From contig JADHRC010000005.1 of the NCBI GenBank assembly GCA_016777645.1, positions 1 through 26,666 of the forward strand: 26,666 nucleotides of DNA. The letters run 5' to 3'. Below are positions 1-7,997 of the stretch, one piece after another. The notes beneath the pieces are model-generated. The model was not told where the DNA came from, did no database searches, and saw nothing but the letters and a program-made list of their open reading frames with translations. The DNA comes from Alphaproteobacteria bacterium. GTDB lineage: Bacteria; Pseudomonadota; Alphaproteobacteria; Puniceispirillales; Marisalimonadaceae. Every line of letters begins with the position of its first letter. The stretch's first letter is position 1. The position numbers and the translations under genes were made by a program.

Positions 1-582
1 TTAGCTATTAAACCTTATGCTTGTGGAACTATGGCTCAACCATTTATTGATTGTGCAATTAAAATAAGAGATAAAATTAGTAATATTGAGGAAATTGACA
101 AAATCATTGCCCAAGTAGGTGAAGGAACCGTCCATAGATTATGGGAGCCATTAAAAGAAAAACAAAACCCTTCATCTCCATATGGTGCAAAATTTTCAGT
201 CCCATATTGTATAGCCATTGGTCTTTTAGATGGAGAAGCAGGTTTGATGCAATTCACTGACAGTAGATTGAAAGACACAGAACTGATGAAATTAACATCT
301 AAAATTAGTTATGAAATAAACCCCAAAGATGAGTACCCCAAAAATTATAGTGGTAATATAAAAGTCTTCAAAAAAAATGGTGAAATTCTATCTGCTAACC
401 AGCCATCTTTAAGGGGAGGGAAAAAAGATCCTTTGAGTATTAAAGAAGTTTACAAAAAATTTGAGGCTAACCTAAATTTTGCAGGAATTAAAAAAAATGA
501 AATCAAAAAACTTAGTAAATTTGTAGAGAATATATTTAAAACAAAAGATTTTAAAAATTTATCTGAAATAGATTTTAACTAA
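1..582 (+). CDS. MmgE/PrpD family protein, C-terminal part (cut by window edge)
   Basis: The reading frame is open from base 1, so the gene continues upstream; 193 C-terminal residues of a family usually near 450 are present. The stretch KPYACGTMAQPFIDCAI at residues 4-20 matches the conserved 'KPY-(A/P)-C' segment of MmgE/PrpD proteins, which include 2-methylcitrate dehydratase and related hydro-lyases or isomerases. The ATG at base 31 lies inside this conserved segment and is not a start. The C-terminus carries the family's typical alpha/beta domain with NPKDEYPKNYSG. The substrate cannot be told from this half. Its stop overlaps the convergent membrane-protein gene by 4 bases. The family call is good; 2-methylcitrate dehydratase activity specifically is not supported. 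Confidence 0.85.
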   Translation, partial: LAIKPYACGTMAQPFIDCAIKIRDKISNIEEIDKIIAQVGEGTVHRLWEPLKEKQNPSSPYGAKFSVPYCIAIGLLDGEAGLMQFTDSRLKDTELMKLTSKISYEINPKDEYPKNYSGNIKVFKKNGEILSANQPSLRGGKKDPLSIKEVYKKFEANLNFAGIKKNEIKKLSKFVENIFKTKDFKNLSEIDFN

Positions 583-1589
583 TCTATATCTTTGCAACCA
601 TCCCCTAATAATAGGTTAAAAAAACGTTTCCATTTTTTTCCATAATCACTTCTATTAACAACCCATTCAACATGTTCTAATGATTTTTTTGAGGAATCAA
701 TTTTTATACCCCATAAACCATCAACTTCATTGGGAACAGCAGAATATCTTACATCCGTGATAATATTTTTTGATTTTCCTATACCTAAATAACCTTGAGA
801 AAACCAATTAAATCTATCTATATCTAAATATTGCTGACTTTTTTTATCTAAGTCATTAAAGTCAATTAAGTTGTCTAGTTTCTTAATCTTAGTTCCTTCA
901 CAATATTGTTTAGTTGAAAATAATCTGACCGCATCCACATAATAAAAACCTCTATCTTCATAGATAGATTTCCATAAAAATAGATTCCCTAAACTTGGTT
1001 TTACAGTTAACCTCATGCTTTCATGCCCTCTTATTGATGCAATTTTTTTACCAACTTCTTCAGCCCTATTTGATTGAACTAAACCAAAACCTAAATAAAT
1101 AAATATATAAATTATACCTAGGAAAGGCATGAGTTTATTTTTTCTTAATACTGCTATTATGACAAACACTATAACTGGTATAGTTAAAAACGGATCAATT
1201 ACTGAAACATTATTCCAAGAAACCCTCATATCAGAAAATGGCCACAAAAGTTGTGTTCCATAACTTGTGCACGCATCTAGTAAACCATGCGTTGCATAAC
1301 CAATAAAACAAATAATATATGTCTCAATCCAGTTCAAATATTTCTTAAATAACAATCTTGAAAACAAAGCTACTAGAAAAGCTCCTACCGGAATAAAAAT
1401 TAGGGCGTGGGTGAATTGTCTATGATATTCCAATTTAAGAAGAGGATCTGTATCAGATCTAATAAAAATATCTAAATCAGGCGCCATTCCGGCCATACAT
1501 CCAAGAATGGATCCAACAAGCAGTTTCTTTTTATTACTAATAGTCTGAGAAAAAATTGCTCCAAATGCGCCTTGACTTACAGGATCCAT
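579..1589 (-). CDS. YdjM/DUF457-type membrane-bound metal-dependent hydrolase family protein
   Basis: This is a 336-residue protein with about five hydrophobic segments in its first 180 residues. The N-terminus (MDPVSQGAFGAIFSQ, then MAPDLDIFIRSDTD and YHRQFTHALIF) matches the YdjM/DUF457 family. There, an Asp from PDxD and the His of HRxxTH are the presumed metal ligands; both are present. Later His residues (YATHGLLD) also fit. Family members are inner-membrane proteins of unclear substrate, predicted as hydrolases from the metal motif. The C-terminal 150 residues are soluble-looking and would face one side of the membrane. It faces the FMO gene divergently. The start is the ATG immediately before DPVSQG, which is the usual N-terminus of the family. 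Confidence 0.8.
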   Translation of the reverse strand: MDPVSQGAFGAIFSQTISNKKKLLVGSILGCMAGMAPDLDIFIRSDTDPLLKLEYHRQFTHALIFIPVGAFLVALFSRLLFKKYLNWIETYIICFIGYATHGLLDACTSYGTQLLWPFSDMRVSWNNVSVIDPFLTIPVIVFVIIAVLRKNKLMPFLGIIYIFIYLGFGLVQSNRAEEVGKKIASIRGHESMRLTVKPSLGNLFLWKSIYEDRGFYYVDAVRLFSTKQYCEGTKIKKLDNLIDFNDLDKKSQQYLDIDRFNWFSQGYLGIGKSKNIITDVRYSAVPNEVDGLWGIKIDSSKKSLEHVEWVVNRSDYGKKWKRFFNLLLGDGCKDID

Positions 1590-1635
1590 ATCATAAAACC
1601 TTAAGATTAAAATAGCATCTATATACTAAGAATTC

Positions 1636-1665
1636 TTGACTGTTTACAACTTTATCTTTTAACAT
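1636..1665 (+). promoter_or_regulatory. candidate sigma-70 promoter of the flavin monooxygenase gene
   Basis: TTGACT (1636-1641) lies 18 bases upstream of TAACAT (1660-1665), a fair match to the -35 and -10 hexamers. It sits in the divergent gap about 25 bases before the gene's start. The surroundings are AT-rich, so chance matches are likely and this is a weak call. Confidence 0.35.
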
Positions 1666-1690
1666 ATTCATTAAATTTAAAGGAATAATA

Positions 1691-3307
1691 ATGAATCACA
1701 TGAACTCTATTACTAAAGAATATGACGCAATAATTGTTGGCGCTGGTTTTTCAGGGTTATATCAATTAATATGTTTAAGAGACCAACTTAATCTAAACTG
1801 CTTGATTTTGGAAACAGGAGACGATGTAGGAGGAACTTGGTATTGGAACCGTTATCCTGGAGCAAGATGTGACACAGAAAGCCACGCATATTCTTACTAT
1901 TTTTCTGATGATTTGTTAAAAGAGTGGACTTGGACTGAGAGATATCCTGGACATGCAGAAATAAGAAAATATATGAACTTTGTTGCTGACAGGTTTAATT
2001 TGAAAAAAGATATTCAGTTTAATCAAAAAGTAACAAGTGCTAAGTTTGACGATTCGAGTAAAAGTTGGGAAGTAGTTTCTAATAATAATATTTATTATAA
2101 AACAAAATTTTTAATTGCAGCAGTTGGATGTTTGTCAAATACAAACATTCCTAATATTAAGGGACTAAATGAATTTAGTGGAGAGTACTACCACACAGGA
2201 AACTGGCCTCAAAAAGGTGTGTCCTTTGAAAATAAGAAAGTAGGTCAAATTGGAACAGGTTCTACTGGAATACAAGCTGTACCAGTTATAGCAGCTGAGG
2301 CTAAACACTTAACAGTTTTTCAAAGGACTGCTAATTATAGCATACCTGCAAGAAATCAACCTTTGACAGAACAATTTAAGAAACATGTAAAAGAAAATTT
2401 TAACTTTTATAGAGAACTTATAAAAAAAACCCCTAATGGCCACCCGTTTGAAATATCAAAAAGACTAGTTTCTGATGTAGATGAAAAAGAAATGAATGAA
2501 ATATATGAAAAAGCTTGGGAAAAAGGGGGGTTACAATTCAGAGCTACTTTCAATGATTTAATAACTAATCTTGAAGCTAATAAAACTGCATCCGAATTCA
2601 TTAAAAGAAAAATTAAGGAAATAGTTAAAAATAAAAAATTTGCTAAAATTTTGTCAGATATTGATCATCCTTATGCCGGTAAAAGGCCTCCAATCGACAG
2701 TCATTATTTTGAAGCTTACAACAGAGATAATATCGACTTAATAGATTTAAAAACTGATCCAATTGAACACATTGATAGGAATGGTATAAAAACAAAAAAT
2801 AATCACTTTGATTTAGATATTATTGTTTTTGCAACAGGCTATGATGCTATGACCGGTCCACTTCTAAATATGAATATTACTGGGAAGAATAATTTGTCAT
2901 TAAAAGAAATTTGGCAAGACGGGCCTAAAACATATTTAGGCCTGCAAGTGCCTGGCTTTCCTAATTTATTTACCGTAACTGGACCAGGTAGTCCTTCAGT
3001 CTTAACTAATATGCCCATGGCGATAGAACAACATGTCGAATGGATTAGAGATTGTATTCAATTTATGATTAAAAAAGAATATAAAACCATAGAAGCAAAT
3101 AATAAGGATGCAGAAGTATGGGGAGAGGAGGTTAATTCGGTTGCGAATAAGACTTTACTGCCTACTGTAAAACACTCATGGTATTTAGGTGCAAATATTC
3201 CAGGTAAACCACAAGTTTTTATGCCTTATGCCGGAGGTCTTCCAAGATACAGTGAAATTTGTGAAAATATAAAAAATCAAAACTATAAAGGTTTTATTTT
3301 AGCCTAG
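1691..3307 (+). CDS. FAD/NADPH-dependent Baeyer-Villiger-type monooxygenase
   Basis: This 538-residue flavoprotein monooxygenase has the usual length for the cyclohexanone/phenylacetone monooxygenase group. An N-terminal FAD Rossmann motif GAGFSG is at 17-22. The DVGGTWYWNRYPGARCD stretch follows. The Baeyer-Villiger fingerprint FSGEYYHTGNWP is at 162-173 (pattern FxGxxxHxxxWP), and a second NADP Rossmann motif GTGSTG is at 188-193. The KRPPIDSHYFEAYNRDN segment contains the conserved Arg region, and ATGYD appears near 385. Such enzymes insert oxygen into ketones to give esters or lactones; the substrate here is unknown. The ATG is preceded by AAAGGA at a normal spacing. It stands alone and ends 3 bases before a convergent gene. 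It could also oxidise S or N atoms like other FMOs. Confidence 0.93.
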   Translation: MNHMNSITKEYDAIIVGAGFSGLYQLICLRDQLNLNCLILETGDDVGGTWYWNRYPGARCDTESHAYSYYFSDDLLKEWTWTERYPGHAEIRKYMNFVADRFNLKKDIQFNQKVTSAKFDDSSKSWEVVSNNNIYYKTKFLIAAVGCLSNTNIPNIKGLNEFSGEYYHTGNWPQKGVSFENKKVGQIGTGSTGIQAVPVIAAEAKHLTVFQRTANYSIPARNQPLTEQFKKHVKENFNFYRELIKKTPNGHPFEISKRLVSDVDEKEMNEIYEKAWEKGGLQFRATFNDLITNLEANKTASEFIKRKIKEIVKNKKFAKILSDIDHPYAGKRPPIDSHYFEAYNRDNIDLIDLKTDPIEHIDRNGIKTKNNHFDLDIIVFATGYDAMTGPLLNMNITGKNNLSLKEIWQDGPKTYLGLQVPGFPNLFTVTGPGSPSVLTNMPMAIEQHVEWIRDCIQFMIKKEYKTIEANNKDAEVWGEEVNSVANKTLLPTVKHSWYLGANIPGKPQVFMPYAGGLPRYSEICENIKNQNYKGFILA

Positions 3308-3310
3308 TAA

Positions 3311-3787
3311 TCAAATCTCTAAGTTTTGCTGTATCTTATTCAAGTTGGATCTGATTTTCTTAATTCTTTCTTCAAGAGCATTCTTCTTTGGTGGATTGTT
3401 AGATGATAATTGATTAAGTAGGATAGATATTTCATTAGCTAACTCATTACTTTGTCTGTTTGAGTCAATAAGTCTTATTTGAGTTTTTCTTACTAATGCA
3501 CCTAATATCACATTTGATTTCATCATCTTAGTAAAATATGATTTAGGTATTTTTTTAGCTACCAATTTCTGATTACATACTCTAGCAGTAACAGTTCTGG
3601 GAATATCTAATAAAATAGAGCTCTCACCAAATATTTCACCTATACCCAGTCTATTTAGCTTTAAGCCATCTTTAGTTTCTATATTTACAAAGCCTTCTAA
3701 AATGAGATATGCCTCTTTGGGAATACTACCTGCTTCATATATAATTTCACCAGGTTCCCAAATAGCTGAAATGCCATTATCAATCAT
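3311..3787 (-). CDS. cyclic nucleotide-binding domain protein without a DNA-binding domain
   Basis: This 158-residue protein is a single Crp-like cNMP-binding beta-roll. It has PGEIIYEAG at 12-20, YLILEGFVNI at 27-36, and a phosphate-binding-cassette-like stretch with GES at 54-56 and PRT at 63-65. The Arg that normally contacts the cyclic phosphate is present (R64). Residues from about 110 to the end form a charged helical tail, possibly a coiled coil, rather than the winged helix of Crp/Fnr regulators, so it is unlikely to bind DNA itself. It is the last gene of the leftward series after pobA-pcaHG and a small membrane protein, with about 33 bases separating it from the latter. Whether it senses cAMP or cGMP, or is only structural, cannot be told. 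Confidence 0.82.
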   Translation of the reverse strand: MIDNGISAIWEPGEIIYEAGSIPKEAYLILEGFVNIETKDGLKLNRLGIGEIFGESSILLDIPRTVTARVCNQKLVAKKIPKSYFTKMMKSNVILGALVRKTQIRLIDSNRQSNELANEISILLNQLSSNNPPKKNALEERIKKIRSNLNKIQQNLEI

Positions 3788-3820
3788 TTAATATCAATTC
3801 CTAGAATTATGATCATAATG

Positions 3821-4015
3821 TTAACCTGTGGGCATAGGTAGTGGTTCCATATAAAAAATATATCCATAAAAAACTAAGTAACAATAAAATAGAAAATAAG
3901 CCCACCATTTTTTGGGTTTAAATTTTTTACTTTCTTCATTAACAATATCTAATTCTTCTTTATAATTTTTGTAATATCTGATCATAAAATTTGATCTAGC
4001 CACTAAAGTCTCCAT
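3821..4015 (-). CDS. small single-pass membrane protein, unknown
   Basis: This 64-residue protein is not recognised. Residues 1-36 are charged and probably cytoplasmic. A WWAYFLFYCYLVFYGYIFY segment (about 37-55) is an aromatic-rich membrane helix, followed by a short proline-rich end. It lies 15 bases downstream of pcaG on the same strand and so probably belongs to the same transcript. There is no clear Shine-Dalgarno sequence; a second Met is at position 11. The good operon position and sensible hydrophobic pattern support it being real. Confidence 0.5.
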   Translation of the reverse strand: METLVARSNFMIRYYKNYKEELDIVNEESKKFKPKKWWAYFLFYCYLVFYGYIFYMEPLPMPTG

Positions 4016-4030
4016 CTAAATTTTTCAAAG

Positions 4031-4615
4031 TTATAAGTCAAAAAAAATTGTCTCTTTATCACCTTGTAGAAAAACATTAAATAAATAATCGTTTTTATCA
4101 ATTTTTTTTGCTACCAAAGAACTTATATCATTATTATTATTATTGATGATGAATGAAATTAAAGGATCATTCGTTAAGTCATCATCATCAAAATATATTC
4201 TAGTGTTAAGAGACATGTTTAGTCCTCTAGAAGAAATTAATAATGAAATATGAGGACTATAAAGTTTGCCATCAAAACTTTTAACTGAGCCAGGTTTTAT
4301 AGTAGAAAGACTAAATTTTTTTGTAACCTTGTCAGGAACAAATCTTGCAAAACCATTAAGGCCAAAATAGTTACCATCTTCGTCACACTGCCATGTTTCT
4401 AACAAAACATCATCGACAGCCTCTTCATTTCCATCAAAAATAGAACCTGAAATTTTTATGAAATCTTTATTTTTTTTTTCAGGGAAAGGATCTACCCCAA
4501 TATCATTTTTATAAATTCCAGGAATACCAATAAAGTTAGGGAGACATCCTATGTGAAGAAAAGGTCCTGCTGTTTGAAAGGGAGTTTCTTTATGAATATT
4601 CTTAATTAGATCCAT
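4031..4615 (-). CDS. pcaG: protocatechuate 3,4-dioxygenase, alpha subunit
   Basis: This is the alpha subunit of the non-haem iron intradiol dioxygenase that cleaves protocatechuate to 3-carboxy-cis,cis-muconate. The TPFQTAGPFLHIG stretch near the N-terminus is the PcaG signature. ETWQCDEDGNYFG and the Cys-free beta-sandwich body match the family, and as in other alpha subunits the iron-ligand tyrosines and histidines are absent. I chose the ATG at 4615 (194 residues): it follows the pcaH stop by one base and has AGAGGG eight bases upstream. A start 27 bases further upstream would overlap pcaH without a good ribosome site. A run of five Asn codons (ATT/AAT repeats near 4129-4144) is a small tandem repeat in a loop. 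Confidence 0.93.
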   Translation of the reverse strand: MDLIKNIHKETPFQTAGPFLHIGCLPNFIGIPGIYKNDIGVDPFPEKKNKDFIKISGSIFDGNEEAVDDVLLETWQCDEDGNYFGLNGFARFVPDKVTKKFSLSTIKPGSVKSFDGKLYSPHISLLISSRGLNMSLNTRIYFDDDDLTNDPLISFIINNNNNDISSLVAKKIDKNDYLFNVFLQGDKETIFFDL

Positions 4616-4616
4616 C

Positions 4617-5342
4617 TTAAAGACCCTCTTTTCTATTTTCAAAATAAGTTTGATTTATTCCTCTTAGAATAATATCAAATTTGTAAGCAAGTATGTTATG
4701 TGAAACAGCTCTTGATACATCAAGTTTACTTATTAGACTTTTTCTTATCTTATCATCTGGTATTGAATTCACCATAGGACATAATTTGATCAAAGGATCA
4801 CCCTCAAAATACATTTGGGTAATTAATCTTTGCCCAAAACTTTCTCCAAATATTGAGAAATGAATATGCATTGGTCTCCATTCAATACCACGGTTAGGAT
4901 AAGGGTATGGCCCTGGTTGAATTGTAAAAAATTCATACGATCCATTTGTTTCTGTAATATATCTTCCACAACCAGCAAAATTAGGGTCAATAGCTGTTGG
5001 TGTTTTATCATTTGGATGCATGTATTTACCAGAAGCGTTAGCTTGCCATATTTCTATAAGTGCTCCTTTAACTGGCTTCAAAAATTGATCTTTTACAGTG
5101 CCATAAACAAGTATTTTATGACCTATTGGACTCTTATTGTTTTTTGAAAAATTTAAAATTAAATTATTATCATTTTGTCCAATAATATCTTTGCTAAAAA
5201 CAGGACCCGAAACTTCAGATATGGTAGAAGGAAAAGTAATTTTATCCTTGTGAGGAGCTCTTAAAATACTAGATTTATAATTTGGATAATATATATGAGG
5301 CTGATAGTTAAAGTCTCTTTTAAGAAGTGATTTGTTTTTCAT
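4617..5342 (-). CDS. pcaH: protocatechuate 3,4-dioxygenase, beta subunit
   Basis: This 241-residue subunit is the catalytic partner of PcaG in the ring-cleaving enzyme. All four Fe(III) ligands of the family are visible: Y107 (GKYMH), Y146 (PGPYPY), H159 and H161 (MHIHF). The conserved WRP Arg just before the histidines (R156), which stabilises charge in the active site, is also present. The intradiol dioxygenase domain spans about 75-225, with GTVKDQFLKPVKGALIEIWQ opening it. The N-terminus (YPNYKSSILRAP) is the normal PcaH N-terminal extension. It sits between pobA (35 bases upstream) and pcaG (1 base downstream), so protocatechuate formed by PobA is cleaved by the products of the same leftward operon. 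Confidence 0.95.
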   Translation of the reverse strand: MKNKSLLKRDFNYQPHIYYPNYKSSILRAPHKDKITFPSTISEVSGPVFSKDIIGQNDNNLILNFSKNNKSPIGHKILVYGTVKDQFLKPVKGALIEIWQANASGKYMHPNDKTPTAIDPNFAGCGRYITETNGSYEFFTIQPGPYPYPNRGIEWRPMHIHFSIFGESFGQRLITQMYFEGDPLIKLCPMVNSIPDDKIRKSLISKLDVSRAVSHNILAYKFDIILRGINQTYFENRKEGL

Positions 5343-5377
5343 ATTTTTACAAAAGCAATTTACTAATTTATATAAAA

Positions 5378-6547
5378 TTAAAAAGGAAGTCCTACATAAT
5401 TTTCAGCTAAAACAGTCTGGGATGCAACTGAATTTTCTAAATACTCCAACTCAGAATCTTGTATACATTGATCAAAATCACTTTGCTCAGGAAACCTATG
5501 AAAAGTTGTTGTCATCCACCAACTAAACCTAATAGCTTTCCAAACCCTAGATAAAGCTTTTTGAGAGTAGAGATTCAAGTCTTCATCAATATTCGATAGG
5601 TAGTGTTTTTTCAAACCATTGTACAAATAATAAACATCTGAAACAGCCAAATTAAGTCCTTTTGCACCTGTTGGAGGAACTATATGAGCTGCATCTCCAA
5701 CTAAGAATAACTTTCCCCAACACATTGGTTCACAAACAAATGATCTTAACGGGGCTATAGATTTTTCAATAGATTTACCCATAACAAGAGTATCAGACGC
5801 TTTTGTAGGAAGTCTTTTTTTTAATTCCTCCCAGAATTTTTTATCCGTCCAATTTTCTATTTTATCACTCAATGATGTTTGAATATAATATCTACTCAAG
5901 TTCTTATTTCTCATTGAAGCCAAAGCAAAACCATTTCCATGATTAGCATAAATCAATTCATCACTTACTGGTGGTGTTTCAGACAAAATACCCAACCATC
6001 CAAACGGATAAACTCTCTCATAAATTTGAATTAAGTTTTGCGGTATAACTTTTCTGCTAATACCATGATAGCCATCACATCCTGCAACAAAATCACATTT
6101 TATTTTGTGCTCCACCCCATTCTTATTATATGTAACAAAAGGATTGTTTTTATCTAAATCTTGGGGGCATACATTCTCAACGCTGTTAATTACATTACCA
6201 TTTTCTTTTTCTATAATGTCATATAAGTCTTTAGTTATCTCTGTTTGCCCATAAACTGTAACGTGTTTATCTGTTAACTTTTTAAGATCTATTCTAAAAC
6301 CATGATTTTTAAATGATAATTCAATACCTTCATGAACGAAGCCCTCTGTTTCTAATCTATGAGCAACTCCTGCTTTTCGAAGCATTTTTATTGTACCACT
6401 TTCTAAAACACCTGCTCTAATTCTACTAATGACATGGCATTTAGTTTGTTTTTCTAATACAATATTATCAATTCCATCTAAAGACAGAAGTCTTGACAAT
6501 AAAAGACCGGATGGACCACCTCCTATGATAATGACTTTTGTTCTCAC
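5378..6547 (-). CDS. pobA: 4-hydroxybenzoate 3-monooxygenase
   Basis: This 389-residue group A flavoprotein hydroxylase matches the usual PobA length (about 390). It converts 4-hydroxybenzoate plus NAD(P)H and O2 to protocatechuate. Visible motifs are the FAD GGGPSG at 9-14, the RIRAGVLE stretch at 42-49 typical of PobA, the DG motif CDFVAGCDGYHG, and the GD motif LVGDAAHIVPPTGAKGLNLA. The start is GTG with AAGGT nine bases upstream. It lies directly upstream of pcaH and pcaG, the next enzyme of the route. No LysR/AraC-type pob or pca regulator is adjacent. The function is well supported by both sequence and context. Confidence 0.95.
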   Translation of the reverse strand: MRTKVIIIGGGPSGLLLSRLLSLDGIDNIVLEKQTKCHVISRIRAGVLESGTIKMLRKAGVAHRLETEGFVHEGIELSFKNHGFRIDLKKLTDKHVTVYGQTEITKDLYDIIEKENGNVINSVENVCPQDLDKNNPFVTYNKNGVEHKIKCDFVAGCDGYHGISRKVIPQNLIQIYERVYPFGWLGILSETPPVSDELIYANHGNGFALASMRNKNLSRYYIQTSLSDKIENWTDKKFWEELKKRLPTKASDTLVMGKSIEKSIAPLRSFVCEPMCWGKLFLVGDAAHIVPPTGAKGLNLAVSDVYYLYNGLKKHYLSNIDEDLNLYSQKALSRVWKAIRFSWWMTTTFHRFPEQSDFDQCIQDSELEYLENSVASQTVLAENYVGLPF

Positions 6548-6575
6548 TAGAATTTACCTTCGATAATTTTGAGTA

Positions 6576-6962
6576 TCATTTTAAATATATAACCAGTAGT
6601 ACGATACAGCAGACTATTTGTAAAAAATTAATAAAAACAGATAATTTATGAAGCTTGTTGAACTTAATATCTTTGGCTTCGTCTTTTGCTTTATTAATCA
6701 TTGGCATAAGAACCTGTCTAGAAAAAATAAAAGCCAATGTTATGAAAACAAAAAAAAGTAATGAGACAGTATCTTGTTTTAGGGCTGAAATTATCAAGCC
6801 TAATAAACTTAACAAAGTCCCAAACAAGTAATATTTAGGAAAAAATATTCTAAGAAATTCTGATGATTGTTTCTCGTCTAAAACTTTAAAAACTGAAGTA
6901 GCAACGACAACAGGAAAAAATATCATAAAACTTAAAATTGCCGCTGTTATTAAAGTTAACAA
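6576..6962 (-). CDS. DUF4149-type four-TM membrane protein
   Basis: This 128-residue protein has four hydrophobic segments (about 5-22, 45-60, 68-84 and 108-127). The FxxxFP...YY pattern near 40 and FNKLHKLSVFINFLQ near 100-114 match the DUF4149/TMEM205-like family, where a conserved H(K/R)xSVxxN stretch precedes the last helix. The biochemical role of the family is not known. The start is TTG at 6962, with GAGGAG six bases upstream. It is the first gene of the leftward series and lies 28 bases before pobA; the link to aromatic catabolism may be positional only. Confidence 0.72.
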   Translation of the reverse strand: MLTLITAAILSFMIFFPVVVATSVFKVLDEKQSSEFLRIFFPKYYLFGTLLSLLGLIISALKQDTVSLLFFVFITLAFIFSRQVLMPMINKAKDEAKDIKFNKLHKLSVFINFLQIVCCIVLLVIYLK

Positions 6963-7068
6963 TCCTTACTCCTCAAAATAAATAATGAATTTTAAAAATT
7001 TGTATTCTAAGTTAGATAGTAACACATAGTAATCATTGTTTTAATAAAAGAATTGTTTGGATATTAAG

Positions 7069-7611
7069 ATGAAAAAAAGTAATATTTCCTATACAGTTGA
7101 ATGTTTAATTTCTCAAAATGAAATAAAAAGTCGTATTACTGAGCTAGGAAAAAAAATAAATAAGCATTATAGCAAAACTCAAAAACTCCTAGTAGTTGGT
7201 TTACTAAGAGGTTCATTCATATTTATAGCTGATTTAGTAAGAGAATTAAAAATACCAGTTGAGGTGGATTTCATGACAGCCTCTAGTTATGGCAATTCAA
7301 TGGAATCTTCTCATAACATCAGAATTCTAACTGACTTAAATACCGATATAAAAAATTTAGATGTGTTATTGGTAGAAGATATTGTTGATACAGGACACAC
7401 ACTCAATCAAGTGATCAAGTTACTGAAAAACCGCAAGCCAAAAAGTTTAGAAGTTTGCTGTTTACTTAATAAGTTTTCTCGAAGAGAAACAAATATTAGT
7501 AGTAAATGGGTGGGTTTTGATATTCCTGATGAATTTGTTGTTGGATACGGAATAGACTATGCCCAAGATAATAGACATCTACCTTTTATAGGTAAGGTAG
7601 TTAAAAATTAA
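7069..7611 (+). CDS. hpt: hypoxanthine phosphoribosyltransferase
   Basis: This 180-residue purine-salvage enzyme transfers the phosphoribosyl group of PRPP to hypoxanthine or guanine. LLVVGLLRGSFIFIADLVREL and EVDFMTASSYG are the N-terminal family blocks. The PRPP-binding loop is VEDIVDTGHTL near 102-112, with the catalytic Asp in its DTG part. The C-terminal FVVGYGIDYAQDNRHLP block is also typical and closes the active site. I prefer the ATG at 7069; an in-frame TTG at 7057 would add four residues. It is a single gene with no partner, divergent from the pobA group and ending 12 bases before a convergent gene. Confidence 0.93.
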   Translation: MKKSNISYTVECLISQNEIKSRITELGKKINKHYSKTQKLLVVGLLRGSFIFIADLVRELKIPVEVDFMTASSYGNSMESSHNIRILTDLNTDIKNLDVLLVEDIVDTGHTLNQVIKLLKNRKPKSLEVCCLLNKFSRRETNISSKWVGFDIPDEFVVGYGIDYAQDNRHLPFIGKVVKN

Positions 7612-7623
7612 TTACTAACAAAA

Positions 7624-7944
7624 CTAAGTTATTTTTGAAAACTCCTCTAGATTTATCTTAGATGAATACTCTACCTCACAAGCACCTTCTAAGCCTGAGA
7701 CTGTTCCTCCCATCTCTCTAATATCTTGCCAAAATTGATTTGTCCAAGAAGATCTCGCTTTATTCACATACTCCTTATTTTTAAAAACATGAAAAATTTC
7801 AATTGAGTTTTCCGTAACATCAACAAAGCATCTTAAAATCATACCCTCATTAAACATTGCACTACTTTTATTTTTTAAGGCATTGATGATCGCTTCTTTT
7901 GCTAACTTATTTTGAAATTTAATTGATTTTGTTACGGCAAACAT
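7624..7944 (-). CDS. conserved hypothetical protein, small alpha/beta
   Basis: The product is 106 residues, soluble, with no signal peptide or membrane helix. It starts at an ATG with a strong AAGGAGG ribosome site. Residues 35-60 (GMILRCFVDVTENSIEIFHVFKNKEYV) and the WTNQFWQDIREMGG segment suggest a small ferredoxin-like or dimeric alpha/beta-barrel fold. That is a guess from the pattern of strands and amphipathic helices. It lies about 50 bases downstream of the alcohol dehydrogenase gene on the same strand and could be co-transcribed. I do not recognise the family. Confidence 0.7.
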   Translation of the reverse strand: MFAVTKSIKFQNKLAKEAIINALKNKSSAMFNEGMILRCFVDVTENSIEIFHVFKNKEYVNKARSSWTNQFWQDIREMGGTVSGLEGACEVEYSSKINLEEFSKIT

Positions 7945-7997
7945 AATTTCCTCCTTAAATGAATTACATTAAAAGTTACTTAAAAATTTGTCTAACT

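Noticed and set aside
31..582. Complete small gene starting at the ATG at 31
   Set aside because: The frame is open to base 1 and the ATG lies inside the conserved KPYAC segment, so it is the tail of a longer MmgE/PrpD gene.
4129..4144. ATT/AAT triplet run in pcaG
   Set aside because: Encodes five Asn in a loop of an otherwise intact protein; too short to suggest phase variation.
4860..5147. Open frame opposite pcaH (and similar frames opposite the dehydrogenase, AtuA, nth and SBP56 genes)
   Set aside because: They are antisense to well-supported genes, have no ribosome site or family match, and low-complexity or Cys/Ile-rich translations.
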